Shown: in pieces, positions 35,685 through 47,691 of the stretch | Layout: each line of letters starts with the position of its first letter | How positions within the stretch are numbered: position 1 is the stretch's first letter | NCBI GenBank assembly: GCA_026545225.1 | Contig: CM048850.1 | Span: 1,426,001 to 1,490,000, forward strand | Direction: 5' to 3' | Length of the DNA stretch: 64,000 bases | DNA from: Cornus controversa | Taxonomy: Eukaryota; Streptophyta; Magnoliopsida; Cornales; Cornaceae | Notes under the pieces: generated by a model | The model's input: the letters and a program-made list of their open reading frames with translations, nothing else | Told to the model about the DNA's origin: nothing | Databases searched by the model: none | Translations under genes and position numbers: made by a program

Positions 35685-35852
35685 TCACGAGTCAAAATAT
35701 ACGGGATCCGTCAAAGTAACGACATCCACGTATTCGGTGGTAACTTGGTCATTCACGCATACTTTTAAGCGCTGCCCGTTTACTTTGAACAATGATCCAT
35801 CTTTCAAGTCTTTCAATTCCACCGCTCCGTGGGGAGCGACGGAATTAACCAA
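35685..35852 (-). pseudogene. Integrase C-terminal stub of element E
   Basis: About 55 codons match the end of F's integrase ([20 protein letters not shown] ... DPVYFDS-stop). They are joined directly to sequence that in F lies downstream of protease, so RT, RNase H and the integrase core have been removed by one deletion. Confidence 0.85.
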
Positions 35853-38482
35853 CGGAGGAAAGGGTTCTCTAGGAACTCTCTAATTAGGCAAATCCATGAC
35901 AATATTGACATCGAGCATTGAGTTGACTTCACATATGGATTGCTCAATGTCAAAATCATCACAGTTGAAATGATTTAGGCATGCCTCTAGAGGATCTTTG
36001 GAAAGAATAGAAGGAAGTGCTTCTTAAACAAGGTCTTCCACTATATCGACACAAAAGCACTCACTTTCGTCTTCGGATGTGTGGTGGGAAGCATTGAAGA
36101 TGTTTAAGCGGACTTTCATATTCCTGAAAGAGATGTCCATCACTCCGGTACAGTAATTAACGCAAGCATTTGCCGTGGCAAAAAATGGATGACCTAGAAT
36201 GATAGGAATATGTCGATTTGGATTTTGGACCGGTTCTGTGTCAAGGACTATGAAGTCCACCGGAAAGTAGAATTTGTCAACTTGAATGATTACATCCTCA
36301 ATTATGCCACGTGTTTGCTTCACCGAGCGGTCGGCAAGTTACAACACAACTGTGGTATGCTTAAGTTCCCCCAAACCTAGTTGTTGGTAAACTGAGAATG
36401 GAAGCAAATTGACATTAGTCCCTAGATCAAGAAGTGCCTTTTCAAAAGATTAATTTCTGATGGTGCACGAAATGGTCAGAGCACCCGAATCTTTGAATTT
36501 AGGAGGGGTTGGTATTGGAAAATGGAGCTTATGTGCTCAGTTAAAAGGACTTTCTTAGGAGCATTATTCTTAGATTTGCGCTTTTAAGTGCATAAGTCCT
36601 TCAAGAATTTAGCATAGAAGGGAATTTGTCGAATAGCATCAAGGAGAGGGAGATTGATTTTTATTTGTTTGAAGATCTCCATCATGTCTTGGATTTTCTC
36701 TCCTTGCTTCCCAAAATGAGAAGGTTCCTTCAATCTTTGAGGGAAAGGAACCGGAGGTTCAAAAGAAGTGTCAAGATTTGGAATTGATGACGACACAACC
36801 TCACTTGCCTTTCCTTTTGGATTTAATGGGATGTTATGCACATTTGAATTTAACAGAAACAATTTTAGATTCAATTGGGATTCTTTTGGATTTTTGGGTT
36901 ACTCTTGGGATTCCTTTATCTCTTCCTCTCCTACCTTGGAATTGATGACTTTACCACTCCTTAAGGTGGTGATTGATTGAACTTGCTCCGGAGGAGCATT
37001 ACAAGATGAAGATGATGGATCTTCAATCATATGAACACCCTTAGGATTTGCCACCGGTTGACTCGGTAACTTACCTTCCTCCCTTCTATTTAGGGCATTG
37101 GCTAGTTGCCCGATTTGAGCTTCTAACCTAGCCATAGATTGAGCATTAGCTTCAAGCTTAGAGATTGATTGAGAGTGAGTTTGCAATAAGCGGGTATTAG
37201 CCTCAAGATTGCTTATCACTCTTTCTTCAAAGCCTTGGCTTCTCGGAGGAGGTGGTGGTTGTTAGTAATTGGATCTTTGATGGTAAGGTTGAGGATTTGG
37301 CCTATATTCAGGCTGTTGAGATTAGGAATTGAAAGAATTTTGCCCTTGAAAAGAGGGACTTGATTCTTGAGGTTTCCATGAAAAAGCTGGATGATTCTTA
37401 TAACCAGGATTGTACGTGTTTGAATATGGATCATTCATTTGTTTAGAGTACAAGGCATTCGCTTGCTCTTGAGCATAATCGGGAGATTGCCCGGCAATAG
37501 GACAATCTCGCACGAAATGTGAAGTACTATAGCAAAACGAACATCCTTCCTGATTTTGAACAGGTTGGCTTGGAGTAGGCAGCCCATTTTTCATGATTAG
37601 GTCCATTTTTTGGGATAAGGCTTCTACTTGCATGGCAACCTCATCTACCCGTGAAATTTCATGCACTCCTCTACAAGGTTGGGTGGCCTTCCCTTTCCTA
37701 GTGGAGGAGCGTTGAGCAGAATTGTTGCTTAGGGTTTGAAAAAGTTTCCATGGCAACCTCATTTGTCTATGTTGCTCACTCACCCCATCGTAAAAACTTT
37801 GCACTAGCTGCCATTTTGGGACAGCATGATGCGGACAAGATTTAAGAAGATCTTTTAACCTCTCCCATGTCTCATGAAATTGTTCTTGGTTAATTTGGGT
37901 GAATCCGGTGATGGCTCTCCGAATATCACTCGTCTTTCCCACTGGGAAGTATTTTTTTAAGAACTCTATTTGCATCTTCGCCCAAGAATGGATTGAGTTA
38001 GGTTCTAAGGAATTGAACCAACTTCTAGCTTTATCTTTTAGGGAGAAGGGAAACATACGCAGCTTTAGATCATCCTCCGTAAAGTGTGGTACATGAATAG
38101 TGGAACACACAGAAAGGAAGTAATCTAAGTGTCGGTATCGATCCTCATTAGGGAGACCATGGAAGCTATTAAGAAGATTGATTGTGGAGGACTTTATTTC
38201 GAATTGATTTGCCACTACATCCTGAAATTGAATACATGAAGGTACTTCACATGTAGTCAGAAGATAAAAGTCCATAAGCAACTCTCCTTGAGGAGGTGGA
38301 GGAGGAGGTGGTTGTTCATGATGAAAAGGAGGTAATCCAGGAGGTTGTCTCTCATTTGGGTCCATGTTTTCAGTCCTAGGCAATATAGGGTCCCTAGAGG
38401 TTCCTCTACGTTGTCTAAGTGTTCGTTCAAGTTCAATATTACAAGGAAGCAAAGGAAGTGACAAGGACCGTCTACCTAGCAT
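35853..38482 (-). pseudogene. gag-protease of element E, degraded
   Basis: It starts MLGRRSLSLPLLPCNIELER. The first 386 codons are open, then stops occur near 37322 and 37260 and others follow; a frameshift lies between 36584 and 36323. About 15 codons around IDSACGGGYLLKS of F are missing (37750). The CCHC knuckle is kept (CSFC-X4-H-X4-C). The protease core is damaged: the DLGAS region near 36430 has lost its frame. The readable end is the VDFIVLDTEPVQNP part. Confidence 0.85.
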
Positions 38483-38743
38483 GCATTAATAGTAGAACAA
38501 CACCTCAATACGAAAAATAAACAATAATATATATAGAAAAAATGAATGAACTCAAACCACCAATTTTAGACTTTATACTCACAAAGGGTTCCAACTTTAA
38601 TTCTTTAGATGCTCGCTATGTGGTATACCTAAAATCAAGAAATTTGAGAAATAAGAACAAGATATATACAAAAAGAATGAAACAATTTCTAGCCTAAGAA
38701 TTAAACCAGATTTAATCTTCCAAAGGCGACAATTACACCGTAG

Positions 38744-38761
38744 TCCCCGGCAACGGCGCCA
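38744..38761 (-). other. Primer-binding site of element E (tRNA-Asp)
   Basis: The minus strand TGGCGCCGTTGCCGGGGA is perfect, six bases from the 5' LTR. Confidence 0.93.
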
Positions 38762-38767
38762 AAATTT

Positions 38768-39745
38768 TGATGTGGCTAAACTCGGATTATATTGTAAGCG
38801 TAATTTTGCCCTTTTTATCAAAATATAATTTAACCACTCGCAAGAGCACGAATCTTTGTAGATACGGTTCTATATAGAGGGTATCGATCCCACGAGGACT
38901 AGTCGCAATTGTCTTAAAGAAAGATTAATTCCACTTTAATCCTAAAAACAGGTTTTTGAATTTTTGTTTATAAACTATTGCATGAATGTAATGACAATAA
39001 AATTAAAGAGTAAAGGATGGGAGAGAGAACTAGGGTTGGTTTCCACCACTAGCCATTCACATGTTCATAAGTGTAGCAAGCATGGGATTCATTAATTAAA
39101 TGCCTAACAATGTCATTAGGCTTGTGACCTCAATGACATATCAAAAGATCAATGTGTTTGTCCACCTATCATAATCCATCTTCAACAAGCATAGCTCTTG
39201 AACCTAACTAACTACCTAATTACCCTACTCTCTAAGTAAACCTACATGCATCCAAGCTACCTTATCTTGGCATGGTTTATACAAACAAACACAACACATT
39301 CATTTAAACACCATTATCTAGCCATCATTTGCACTTCTTGTGGAATATGCAAATGTTGAGCATTCACATGAAGATTATACTCTAAGACAAGAATAAAACC
39401 AAAATTATATGAATATATAAAAGAAATGTATTAGTGTACATGATCACTAGGCTAAATAATCAACATTTAATTACAAATCCCAAGTGCTATAAAGATGAAC
39501 AAGTTTACATGGCTAGGGGTTAAAACCAACACCCTAGTAGAAGAGTTAGTTGCTCATGGTTGCCTTGCACTCTTCCATTGATGAAGAAAGTGAAGCTTCT
39601 TGGTCTGGTTCAGCTTCTCCTCTTCCTCTCCCGAATGTCTCTCCTTTGGTAATCTGATGTGTGTTGAGAGATATGAGATATGTGGCTTTTTGGTGCTTTA
39701 AGGCTTCCTTTTTTAACATTGGGGCCCACCATATATATATATATA
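38768..39745 (-). repeat. 5' LTR of element E, R/U5-side part
   Basis: It aligns with 29737 onward. It is interrupted in its TA-rich tract by the Helitron at 39746 and continues at 42683-43125. The total is 1421 bp against 1401 bp for the other LTR. Confidence 0.92.
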
Positions 39746-42682
39746 CTAGCGTATTGCCCGTGCCTACGGCACTAAATAAAATAAAAAATTATTGGATTAA
39801 AATAAATATTAATTTCATATAATCAACGTCCCAATAAACAAATGTTAATAAAACAACATTTGAGTTAGCTCATGCTTAACCAAAAAAATAAAAAACAATG
39901 GGAATTAAAAAAAAAAACAATGACTAATGCTTCAAAACATAGTTCACATGGGTGTGTGCGCTTTGGAGGTGCTGAGACATTAGATTTGCAAACATGCACA
40001 AGACTGCCAAATCTTTTGGTGACCTACCCGGCTACACAATCACCAAAAGAGGTTCAGAATATAACTGTGGTCAAAAGTGAACTCATCTTGTAACAGTTAG
40101 TGTCAAGAAACTGTAGTTTCCACTAAATATTTCACTTCTCTCTTGTTCAACAAAACAATGAAATGAATTTGATAATAACATTTAACCAATTTCAATATTT
40201 CACTTACATATCTATCCTATAATTAACTTCTGCAACACTATTCTCCCATTTTGACATTGTCAACACCATCTCCACTTGGTTGCCTTTTGTGATTCCATAT
40301 ATCAGTATCGATCATCAAACTTAATCTGTAAGTTTGGGGAGAAAGGGAGAAAATAAGAACAGTTTCTAAACATTACCATTGTCTTGGAATCTTTTTATTT
40401 TTTTCCCAAAAAAGAGAGAGAACCATACAATGGAATGAGATATTTTACCTTGTTTGGAAAATATTTTGGATCATCTTGCAGGGAGACTCGCGTGCATATT
40501 CTAATTGAATCACCTCATCTGAACCGAATCGCCAACCAAGACCGTCAAGATTTTCTTTTGCTTGTTTATATTCTTAATTCCAATTATAGGGATAGTAACC
40601 TTGTAGATGCACCAGTTGATAACAACCTGCCAGCAGAATATCTCATATATTAAATCAAAGAAAAAATTACTGCATTATTAAAGGATCAACATTAGGAAAT
40701 AGGAAATAAAAAGATGGGCAAAATGCACAACCATTCATTCAATTTAATAAACGTCGTTGTCATCATTTGAGCGCCTGCAACCATATTTCGCAGGAAACCA
40801 AAGCCAAGTCCCGGCCAGAGGTCCCAACTTCACCATTCTCATTATTATGCACAGAATCATCCTCTCTCCTAAGATTGAACAGAAGATCTGGTTTAAATTA
40901 GTTGTTAATTATCTTCATTGTCCTGGCATCAATCACTGTGAAGTCCTCTGCCTCTTTCCACCACCTATAACATGCGTATATACCATGTTTATAAAAATAC
41001 AACAAAGCATTATTTACCTAAATTTCAATGACACAATCCAATGCTAAAAAACCCAAATTAAAAACCAAAACAGAAAAGGCAAAAATTAATCTCGCTGCCA
41101 CCTTCGGAGGGCAACGAAGACTCACAACAGCCATTTCATTCAATGCCCAGCCACACCATGGCTCAACCTCTATCCACACCGAACCCATCACCTCCATTAA
41201 AGGCAACACCAACCTCCACCATAGCCGTAGCACCAATGAGAGCAAAAACAAACGAACAAATAATAAAAAGTTGAATAAAAATTTAACATACCCACACAGA
41301 GAAAGCATAAAGACCTTGCAGATGGTTACCAATGAGAACCGTGGCGTATTTTTCCTTAAAAATTAAACAAAATAATTCAAGAAGGTTAACAAAAAAGTGT
41401 ATAAATTTCAGAGGAGGAGGAAGAAGAAGAAAGAATTGAATAGAATATGATAATATATACCTTTCAAAGAAAAATGTAAGAGGGGCTAAGAAAATAGTTG
41501 CATTTATAGAAGACGAACACGAAAGTGTTAATACCGACCGTCGAGATCTTCCAGTTTCGTGAAAGTGTTCATACCGACTATCCCTTATTGACTGCTCATC
41601 TTTGAATGTCATAAACGCGACCACCGCCATCACGACGTCCTCCTCCACCATTACTGCAGAATCCATCGCCGCCACCGCTTCGACGTGACTGGGCTTCATT
41701 GATGGTGTTGCTGCGACCGTCAAGATCTGCCAGTTCGCGATCGTTGATGTTCTAAACCAAAATAACAAAATTAGATCAGATCTCGATTCTAGTATGGTGT
41801 CGATACAATGAAACTGAAAAATTTCTGGCATGGTGTTGATACTGCTTGCGCTGTTGACGAAAAGCCTGTCGGAGATTTGATGGAGCCCGCGACCATTTGT
41901 AGTTAATTTACCGCCACTGCCGCCGCCGCCCAATTTTCCGATCAATGGAGATCAAATCAATTTTCCGATCCTACCCTACTGATGAATAACAAATACCCAT
42001 TTCGATCCTATACTCGATTCTTCAACAGATACAAAATAAGAAGATCCAACAGAACATGGTCATAAAAACAATGTTGGATACAGACAATGCTCGAGAGCAG
42101 AACCAGAACCTCTTGTCTCAAAATCAGGTGATGTCCTAGATTCATTCATCTACATTAGGTAACAAACAAAAAAAAAATGAGAACACCCAAATCATATGAG
42201 AAAAACTAACCATGGTCATACGGAAGCGATTGATTGCAGAGATCTGCTTCCACTCTCCACAGAGTCGTCCATGGCGGATCCAGCGGCCCACCCCACGGAT
42301 CTCTCGCCGTCATCCGTGGTGGATCCCACTGGCCCACCCTTCCAGCGGCATCGTTCGTGACCTTCCAACGGCCGACAGCGCCACCGTCGTCGCTCCAGCG
42401 TGAAAGTCGGACGGTGAAGAGAAGAGAAAGCAAAGTGAAAAACGTGAGATAGAGATAGAGTGAGAGTGGATCTGCTGGAGAGAGAAAAGAATAAAAATAT
42501 AGTTAGTGGGTTGGATTAATCTGGGCCATTGATAGGGATATATAGTTAGTGGGTTGTCTTTAGACCGTAGATAAGGATATATATTTTGAACCGTTAGATG
42601 AACTTTTTAAGCATTTGTGACCCTTAGATGAAGAATTTATTTTGGAGGGAAATTCAAAATCAATGCTAAAATGTTATATAGA
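39746..42682 (-). mobile_element. Non-autonomous Helitron, 2937 bp
   Basis: On the minus strand it begins TCTATATAACATTTTAGC and ends with a hairpin (GTGCC-GTA-GGCAC; 39760-39772) followed after ten bases by CTAG. It is inserted exactly between A and T of the host TA tract with no target duplication. The intact LTR at 30690-30720 shows the uninterrupted sequence. These are the defining features of Helitrons. I see no Rep/helicase ORF, so it is non-autonomous. Its interior is unrelated to LTR elements and includes a fragment of a glycine-rich RNA-binding protein gene. The rest (39871-41595 and 41752-42660) shows short ORFs that I cannot assign. Confidence 0.88.
41596..41751 (-). pseudogene. 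Captured fragment of a GRP7-like glycine-rich RNA-binding protein gene
   Basis: The minus strand reads ...ELADLDGRSNTINEAQSR followed by RSGGGDGFCSNGGGGRRDGG and soon a stop. Plant glycine-rich RNA-binding proteins of the GRP7/8 class end their RRM with LDGR-ITVNEAQSR and continue into a Gly/Arg-rich tail, as here. Just upstream, TTTGGTTTAG resembles a 3' splice site, so this may be a second exon with part of its intron. It lies within the Helitron and cannot encode a complete protein: the N-terminal RRM and most of the Gly tail are absent. Confidence 0.6.
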
Positions 42683-43125
42683 TATATCAATATATATATC
42701 CCTTATATCAAGAAGGTCCCCAAGGGTCTTGTTCAAGTCAGACAATCCCCCTAAGTCGTGCAAAAAGGGAGATTTTGTTACAAGTGGGAGAACAGGTGAG
42801 CAAGTGGGCAAGTGGATTCTGTAGAATCTCGATCAATCGAGATTGGATCTCAATTGATCGAGATTTTGATCAATCGAAATGAGATCTCAATCAATTGAAA
42901 TCTCGATTGTTCGAGATCAACATCTCGATTGATCGAGATGCCTTTGGCTGCATTTCTGATGTTTGTTCTTCAGCTGCAAATAGCCTCAAACTTTGCTCCT
43001 TTCACTACAAGACCTGCAATACCTCAAAAACACAAAAATACTGTAAACATATTTTGGTAATCATAAAAATGAAACTAACATATGAAATAAAGAGGGTTCA
43101 AATGCATAGAATTGAACACTTATCA
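42683..43125 (-). repeat. 5' LTR of element E, U3-side part
   Basis: It begins TGATAAGTG on the minus strand at 43125. It holds the GATC-type cluster (42826-42940) and the start of the TA tract where the Helitron inserted. Confidence 0.92.
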
Positions 43126-43130
43126 ATAAC

Positions 43131-45124
43131 TTCTCTGAAGATACTTTCAGAATGAGACTTTTTCCATTCTCCTTGAAGGATAAAGCAAAGTATTGGTTCT
43201 ACTCTCTATCGGCAGGTTCTATCACGACTTGGACTCAGATGCAACATGAGTTTCTCAAGAAGTATTTTCTGATAGGGAAGACCAATCAGTTTAGACGTGC
43301 TATCACTGGTTTCTCCCAACATGAGGGGGAACAATTTTATGAGACATGGGAAAGATTTAAGGACCTTCTTAGGAAGTGTCCCCATCATCAAGTTCTTAAG
43401 TGGCAACTAGTGTAGAGTTTTCATGAAGGGCTGACAGAAGCCAACAGACAAATGGTTGATGCATCTTGTGGAGGTACTTTTATGTTGAAGAGTAAAGAAG
43501 AGGCATGGACCTTATTTGAAAATCTTAGTGACAACTCTCTACAACATGTGTCCTCTACTCGTTCTAGCAGACATGCCACTACAAGGAAGACTGAAGGAAT
43601 TTTTGAGGTTGGTGCTTCAGAAGCTATGCCAACTAATATTGATTTAATTACAAGGAAGGTAGCAGCAATTATGGCTGCCAATCAAACTCCTTCTACTTCA
43701 AATTCTTCATTGCTAGGCCCTTGTGAATTTTGCTCTAGTCCTATGCATAATGTGAGCAATTGTTCTTCAATGGGGCAATTTTTTGATGTTCAACATGAGC
43801 ACGTCCAAGCTACATTCACTGGACCAATGAATCCTCCACGAGGTAATACTTACAATCCAACTTGGGGGAATCATCCTAGTTTTTCTTACAATAACCAAGG
43901 CGCAGCAATGCAACCGTCATATCAACCTAGGACTTTTGTGCCTCAACAGCAATATCAAACACAAAGTCCTATGGCCAAAGAATTTTTGCTATTGAAGACA
44001 AGCTGACACTTACCTTGTCTAAATTTGACAAGCTTGATTCTCTTATAGAGATAGTACAAGCTACTGCAGCAACAGTACAATCTACAGTTCAACTAGTGCA
44101 CTCGCATTCTCAATCCATTGCTAAACTGGAATCTCAGTTTGGACAGTTTGCTACTTCATTGAGTAGAAGAGAAGAAGGGAAGCTCCCTAGTCAACCAATT
44201 GCTAATCCTAGAGGGATGCAAGCTTCCACAAGCAACCCACACCATGAGCAAGTTCAAGCCATTACCACTTTGAGGAGTGGCAAAATAATTGATAATAAGG
44301 TGGGTGAGAAGAAAGAAGAAGAAAAAGTGACCACAAGTCCAAGTGCTAAAATTCGTTATGAGCCCAAGGCTCCTTTCCCACAACATTTCCTTAAAGCATC
44401 TAGATTGGGAAAGCAAGGGGACAAACTGCATGACATGATGGAGGTGTTTCAAGAAGTGAAGATTAATTTGCCACTCCTTGATACCATCAAGAAAATTCCT
44501 CCTTATGCTAAATTTTTGAAGGATTTCTGCACTCAAGAAAGGCGCTCTAAAAGCCATGTGCCAAAGAAAGTGATGCTGCCACAACAAGTAAGTTCTATCA
44601 TTCAGCAGTGTACTCCTCCCAAGTATAAAGATCCTGGTGCCCCAACTATCTCATGCATCATTGGGGAGCACAATGTGGATAAAGCTCTTCTGAATTTGGG
44701 TGCAAGTGTGAATTTGCTACCCTATTCAGTCTACTTACAATTAGGCTAGGGAGAATTGAAGCCTACCTCGGTGGTATTACAATTTGCAGATAGATCAACA
44801 AAACAACCATGAGGAATCATAGAAGATGTGCTCATTAAAGTGGACAAGTTCTACTTTCTTGTTGATTTTATTGTACTTGACACTGAGCCAATTCATAATC
44901 CGAAGAGGCACATTCCAGTGATCCTTGGTCGACATTTCTTAGCTACAACTGATGTTTGCATAAATTGTAGGTCGGGGATCATGGATATTTCATTTGGCAA
45001 CATGAAGGTTAAGCTTAATATTTTTAATGCTGTTGAGAATCCTCCAGATCAGACTGATGTTTTCTTCATGGACTCTGAGGATGTGGCTGAATCTATAGAT
45101 AAAATAAGGGTGCAAGAAAAATAG
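43131..45124 (+). pseudogene. gag-protease of element C, second part
   Basis: It continues the gag of 29356-29736 with FSEDTFRMRLFPFSLK. The gag domain ends near 43420, where a TAG follows WQLV. The CCHC knuckle is intact (CEFC-X4-H-X4-C near 43725). A one-base loss near 43978 shifts the frame at SPMA. The frame from 44015 covers the Ser/Gln-rich linker and protease, where the catalytic Asp is replaced (NLGASVNLLPYSV). Stops lie at 44747 and near 44811. The end, DIDKIRVQEK-type sequence then TAG at 45124, is shared with element B and not with A. Confidence 0.85.
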
Positions 45125-45129
45125 AAGGA

Positions 45130-46542
45130 AAAGAAGGTGTTTGAAGATCAATTTTCTACCATGGTGGTAAATTCTGTATGTACTACACTTTCCAAAATAT
45201 TTTGAAATAAGAAATTGTTTGGAGTATCCGACAACTCCACACCATGGTATGCAGATATTGTGAATTCTTTAGTCACGGGAAAAGTGCCAAGACACTGGAC
45301 CAAGCGAGAACGTGATAGATTCTTCTCTAAAGTTCATCATTACTTTTGGGAGGATCCAGAGTTATTTAAATATTGTCCAGATCAGATTATTCGGCGATGT
45401 GTCCCAGACCATGAGTTTCAAGATATTCTCAAATTCTGCCACTCATTGGCATGTGGAGGCCACTTCAGTGCAAGAAAGACAACATCAAAGGTACTTCAAT
45501 GTGGATTCTTTTGGCCTTCTCTGTTTCATGATGCATATGTTTTCTGTAAGACTTGTGATCGCTGTCAAAGATTGGGTTCAATGTCGAGGCGGGATATGAT
45601 GCCAATGAGCCCCATTCTGGTGGTTGAAATTTTTAATGTTTGGGGAATTGATTTTATGGGATCCTTTCCACCTTCTTTTGGCTACAAATATATTCTGGTT
45701 GGTGTGGATTATGTTTCTAAATGGGTGGAGGTCATTGCAACTCGAACCAATGATCCCAAGGTAGTAATCAAGTTCATTCATGAAAATATTCTTAGTCGAT
45801 TCGGAATTCCTCGAGCCTTTGATCAGTGATGGTGGTTCTCATTTTACAATAAATTCTTAAGAGGTTTGCTTGCTAAATATTCAGTGACACATAAGATGGC
45901 AACACCTTATCATCCTCAAACAAGTGGGCAAGTAAAGCTGTCCAATCGAGAAATTAAGCATGTTCTTAAAAAGACAGTGAAACCGGATAGAAGAGATTGG
46001 TCATTGCGACTGAGTGAGGCACTATGGGCGTATCAGACTGCTTACAAGACTCCTATCGGTATGTCATCATATCGGTTGGTGTATAGGAAAGCATGTCATC
46101 TTCCAGTAGAGATTGAGCATAAGGCACTCTGGGCAATCCAAAAATTCAATTTTGATGCAAAAAGAGCTGGGGAAGAGAGAAAGTTGTAATTGAATGAATT
46201 AGAAGAGTTTAGACGTGATGCTTATGAAAGTTCACGAATTTACAAAGAGAGGACAAAGGCATTTCATGATCGATATATCTCACGAAAGTCCTTCTTTCTG
46301 GGTGATAAAGTGTGGCTCTTCAATTCAAAGCTGCAGTTGTTTCCTGAAAATTGCGTTCAAGGTGGGATGGACCATTCCAAGTGATTTCATTTTTTCCTCG
46401 TGGTGCCATGGAAATTCAAAGCTTTCGAGATAATACTTTGATAAAAGTTAATGGGCAAAGGTTGAAACATTGTGTGGAAGGATGTGTGCCAAGAAGAGAC
46501 GTAGAGTCCGTCGACTTGACGGATCCCGTATATCCGACTTAA
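45130..46542 (+). pseudogene. Integrase of element C
   Basis: It follows a ~130-bp segment unrelated to A's [14 protein letters not shown]...CKTCDRC. The core first Asp is in WGIDFMGSF. A frameshift at about 45820 disrupts the second motif (SDGGSHF). The third catalytic residue is changed, with GQVK instead of GQVE near 45930. A stop lies at about 46187 (RKL-stop-LNELEE) and a frameshift near 46350. The C-terminal part ends LTDPVYPT at 46542. RT and RNase H should precede it but are absent, so this copy is inactive in several independent ways. Confidence 0.9.
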
Positions 46543-47430
46543 TCCCTTTGGAGAGTTGATCATCTCCTATGGACGTTAAATTGTAGGTTTTGTATGTATT
46601 TCTATCCTTTATTTGATTTAGTTTTCTTTGATTTTAATTTTTAGTTTTAGTTTTCTTAAGTTTTCTTTCAATTCTAGTTGCGTTTTAATGTTTTTTCTTT
46701 GAGTTTTTGATGTATAAGTTGCTTCTGGAGGATGCCAAGAGGTGTATCGAGGTATTTGGACTCAAGACGGGTCAAAAATCGTGCTCTCGGTCGACCTTGG
46801 GTGATGGAGACTCAAAAATATCAAGTCTCGGTCGACCTTGGGCGATGAAGGGTTCAACAAGCATCCAGGAGGGGGATCGATTGCCCCAACCAAGGGGGAT
46901 CGATTGCCCCATGTTTTTTTGAAAGATCACCACCAGCAGGTGGGGCGATCGATCACCCACTCCAAGGGGGATCAATCGCCCTTGCCCTTTTGTGGGCTGC
47001 CTGAAAATCTACTCTATAAATGGACTCCTTATCCTACTAGGTTGCTACCACTTGCATCTTCTACCTCTTTGAACTCCAATTCAAGTCCTACTTCTACCAA
47101 AAAATTATTTTCTTCAATTGGTGAGTATTAAACAAGAATTCAACATTGATCATCATCAACTTCAACATCAAATTGGATCAAAAATCACTAGTTCTCAAAG
47201 GAAGCTCTCACTTTTTCAAGTTCAACATCAAAGTAAGTGAAGTTTTTCTTTGGTGAAATTGTGCAATTCTTTGAGAGGGCTTTTGAAGACCAAGTTTGGG
47301 GTATCAATTTGGTGCATTTACTTGTTCGATTTGGGTGAAAAAATTACCGAAAAGAGGAGGTTGAAGGTTCCAATTTAATTGTGCACACCAAGTGTTTGAT
47401 TTAATTCCTCAACCACACTTTTTATACTCT
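46543..47430 (+). other. pol-ORF3 spacer of element C
   Basis: It corresponds to A 2463-3352 and B 56257-57148. It contains GGTCGACCTTGGGCGATG repeats and GATCGATC-type palindromes at 46790-46982. No conserved ORF is seen. Confidence 0.7.
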
Positions 47431-47691
47431 ATGGCACCCAATAGAGCAAGCCACCAAGGTGCTTCAAGTTCACATAATCCTCACCGAGCGAGGCATAATC
47501 CAACTACCGGTTCTTCACAATCTCGCCGAGAAGGTATTCAAGAGAGATGGCATCCAAGGGCTTTGAACTTTGAAACTACGTTTGACATAGCCGAACTCTA
47601 TGGTATGTTTCCTGAGACACGATGGCGGATTTCTGACATCTGTCATCGTCAGTCGGCATCCATTTTTGTTCCACTCTCGTCTCCTATCTAC
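47431..47691 (+). pseudogene. ORF3 of element C, 5' part (before insertion B)
   Basis: It starts MAPNRASHQGASSSHNPHRA and is open for 87 codons to FVPLSSPIY, where element B is inserted. The target duplication TCTAC is at 47687-47691 and 60263-60267. The reading continues at 60268 as PRLVKVFYQNL. Confidence 0.9.

Larger units (their letters stand above)
29737..43125 (-). mobile_element. Element E: Athila-like family 2 with pol deleted
   Basis: 13389 bp including a Helitron and a Cassandra LTR, flanked by ATAAC. On the minus strand: 5' LTR (42683-43125 + 38768-39745), primer-binding site, gag-protease remnant, integrase C-terminal stub, repeat-rich spacer, ORF3, 3' noncoding region, polypurine tract, 3' LTR (29737-31137). 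RT, RNase H and nearly all integrase are gone. Compared with F, about 2.8 kb is missing at the junction near 35852. Confidence 0.93.

Noticed and set aside
41283..41945. A 220-codon host protein on the minus strand of the Helitron
   Set aside because: The frame has no domain and overlaps the GRP-like fragment in another frame, where the recognisable protein similarity lies.
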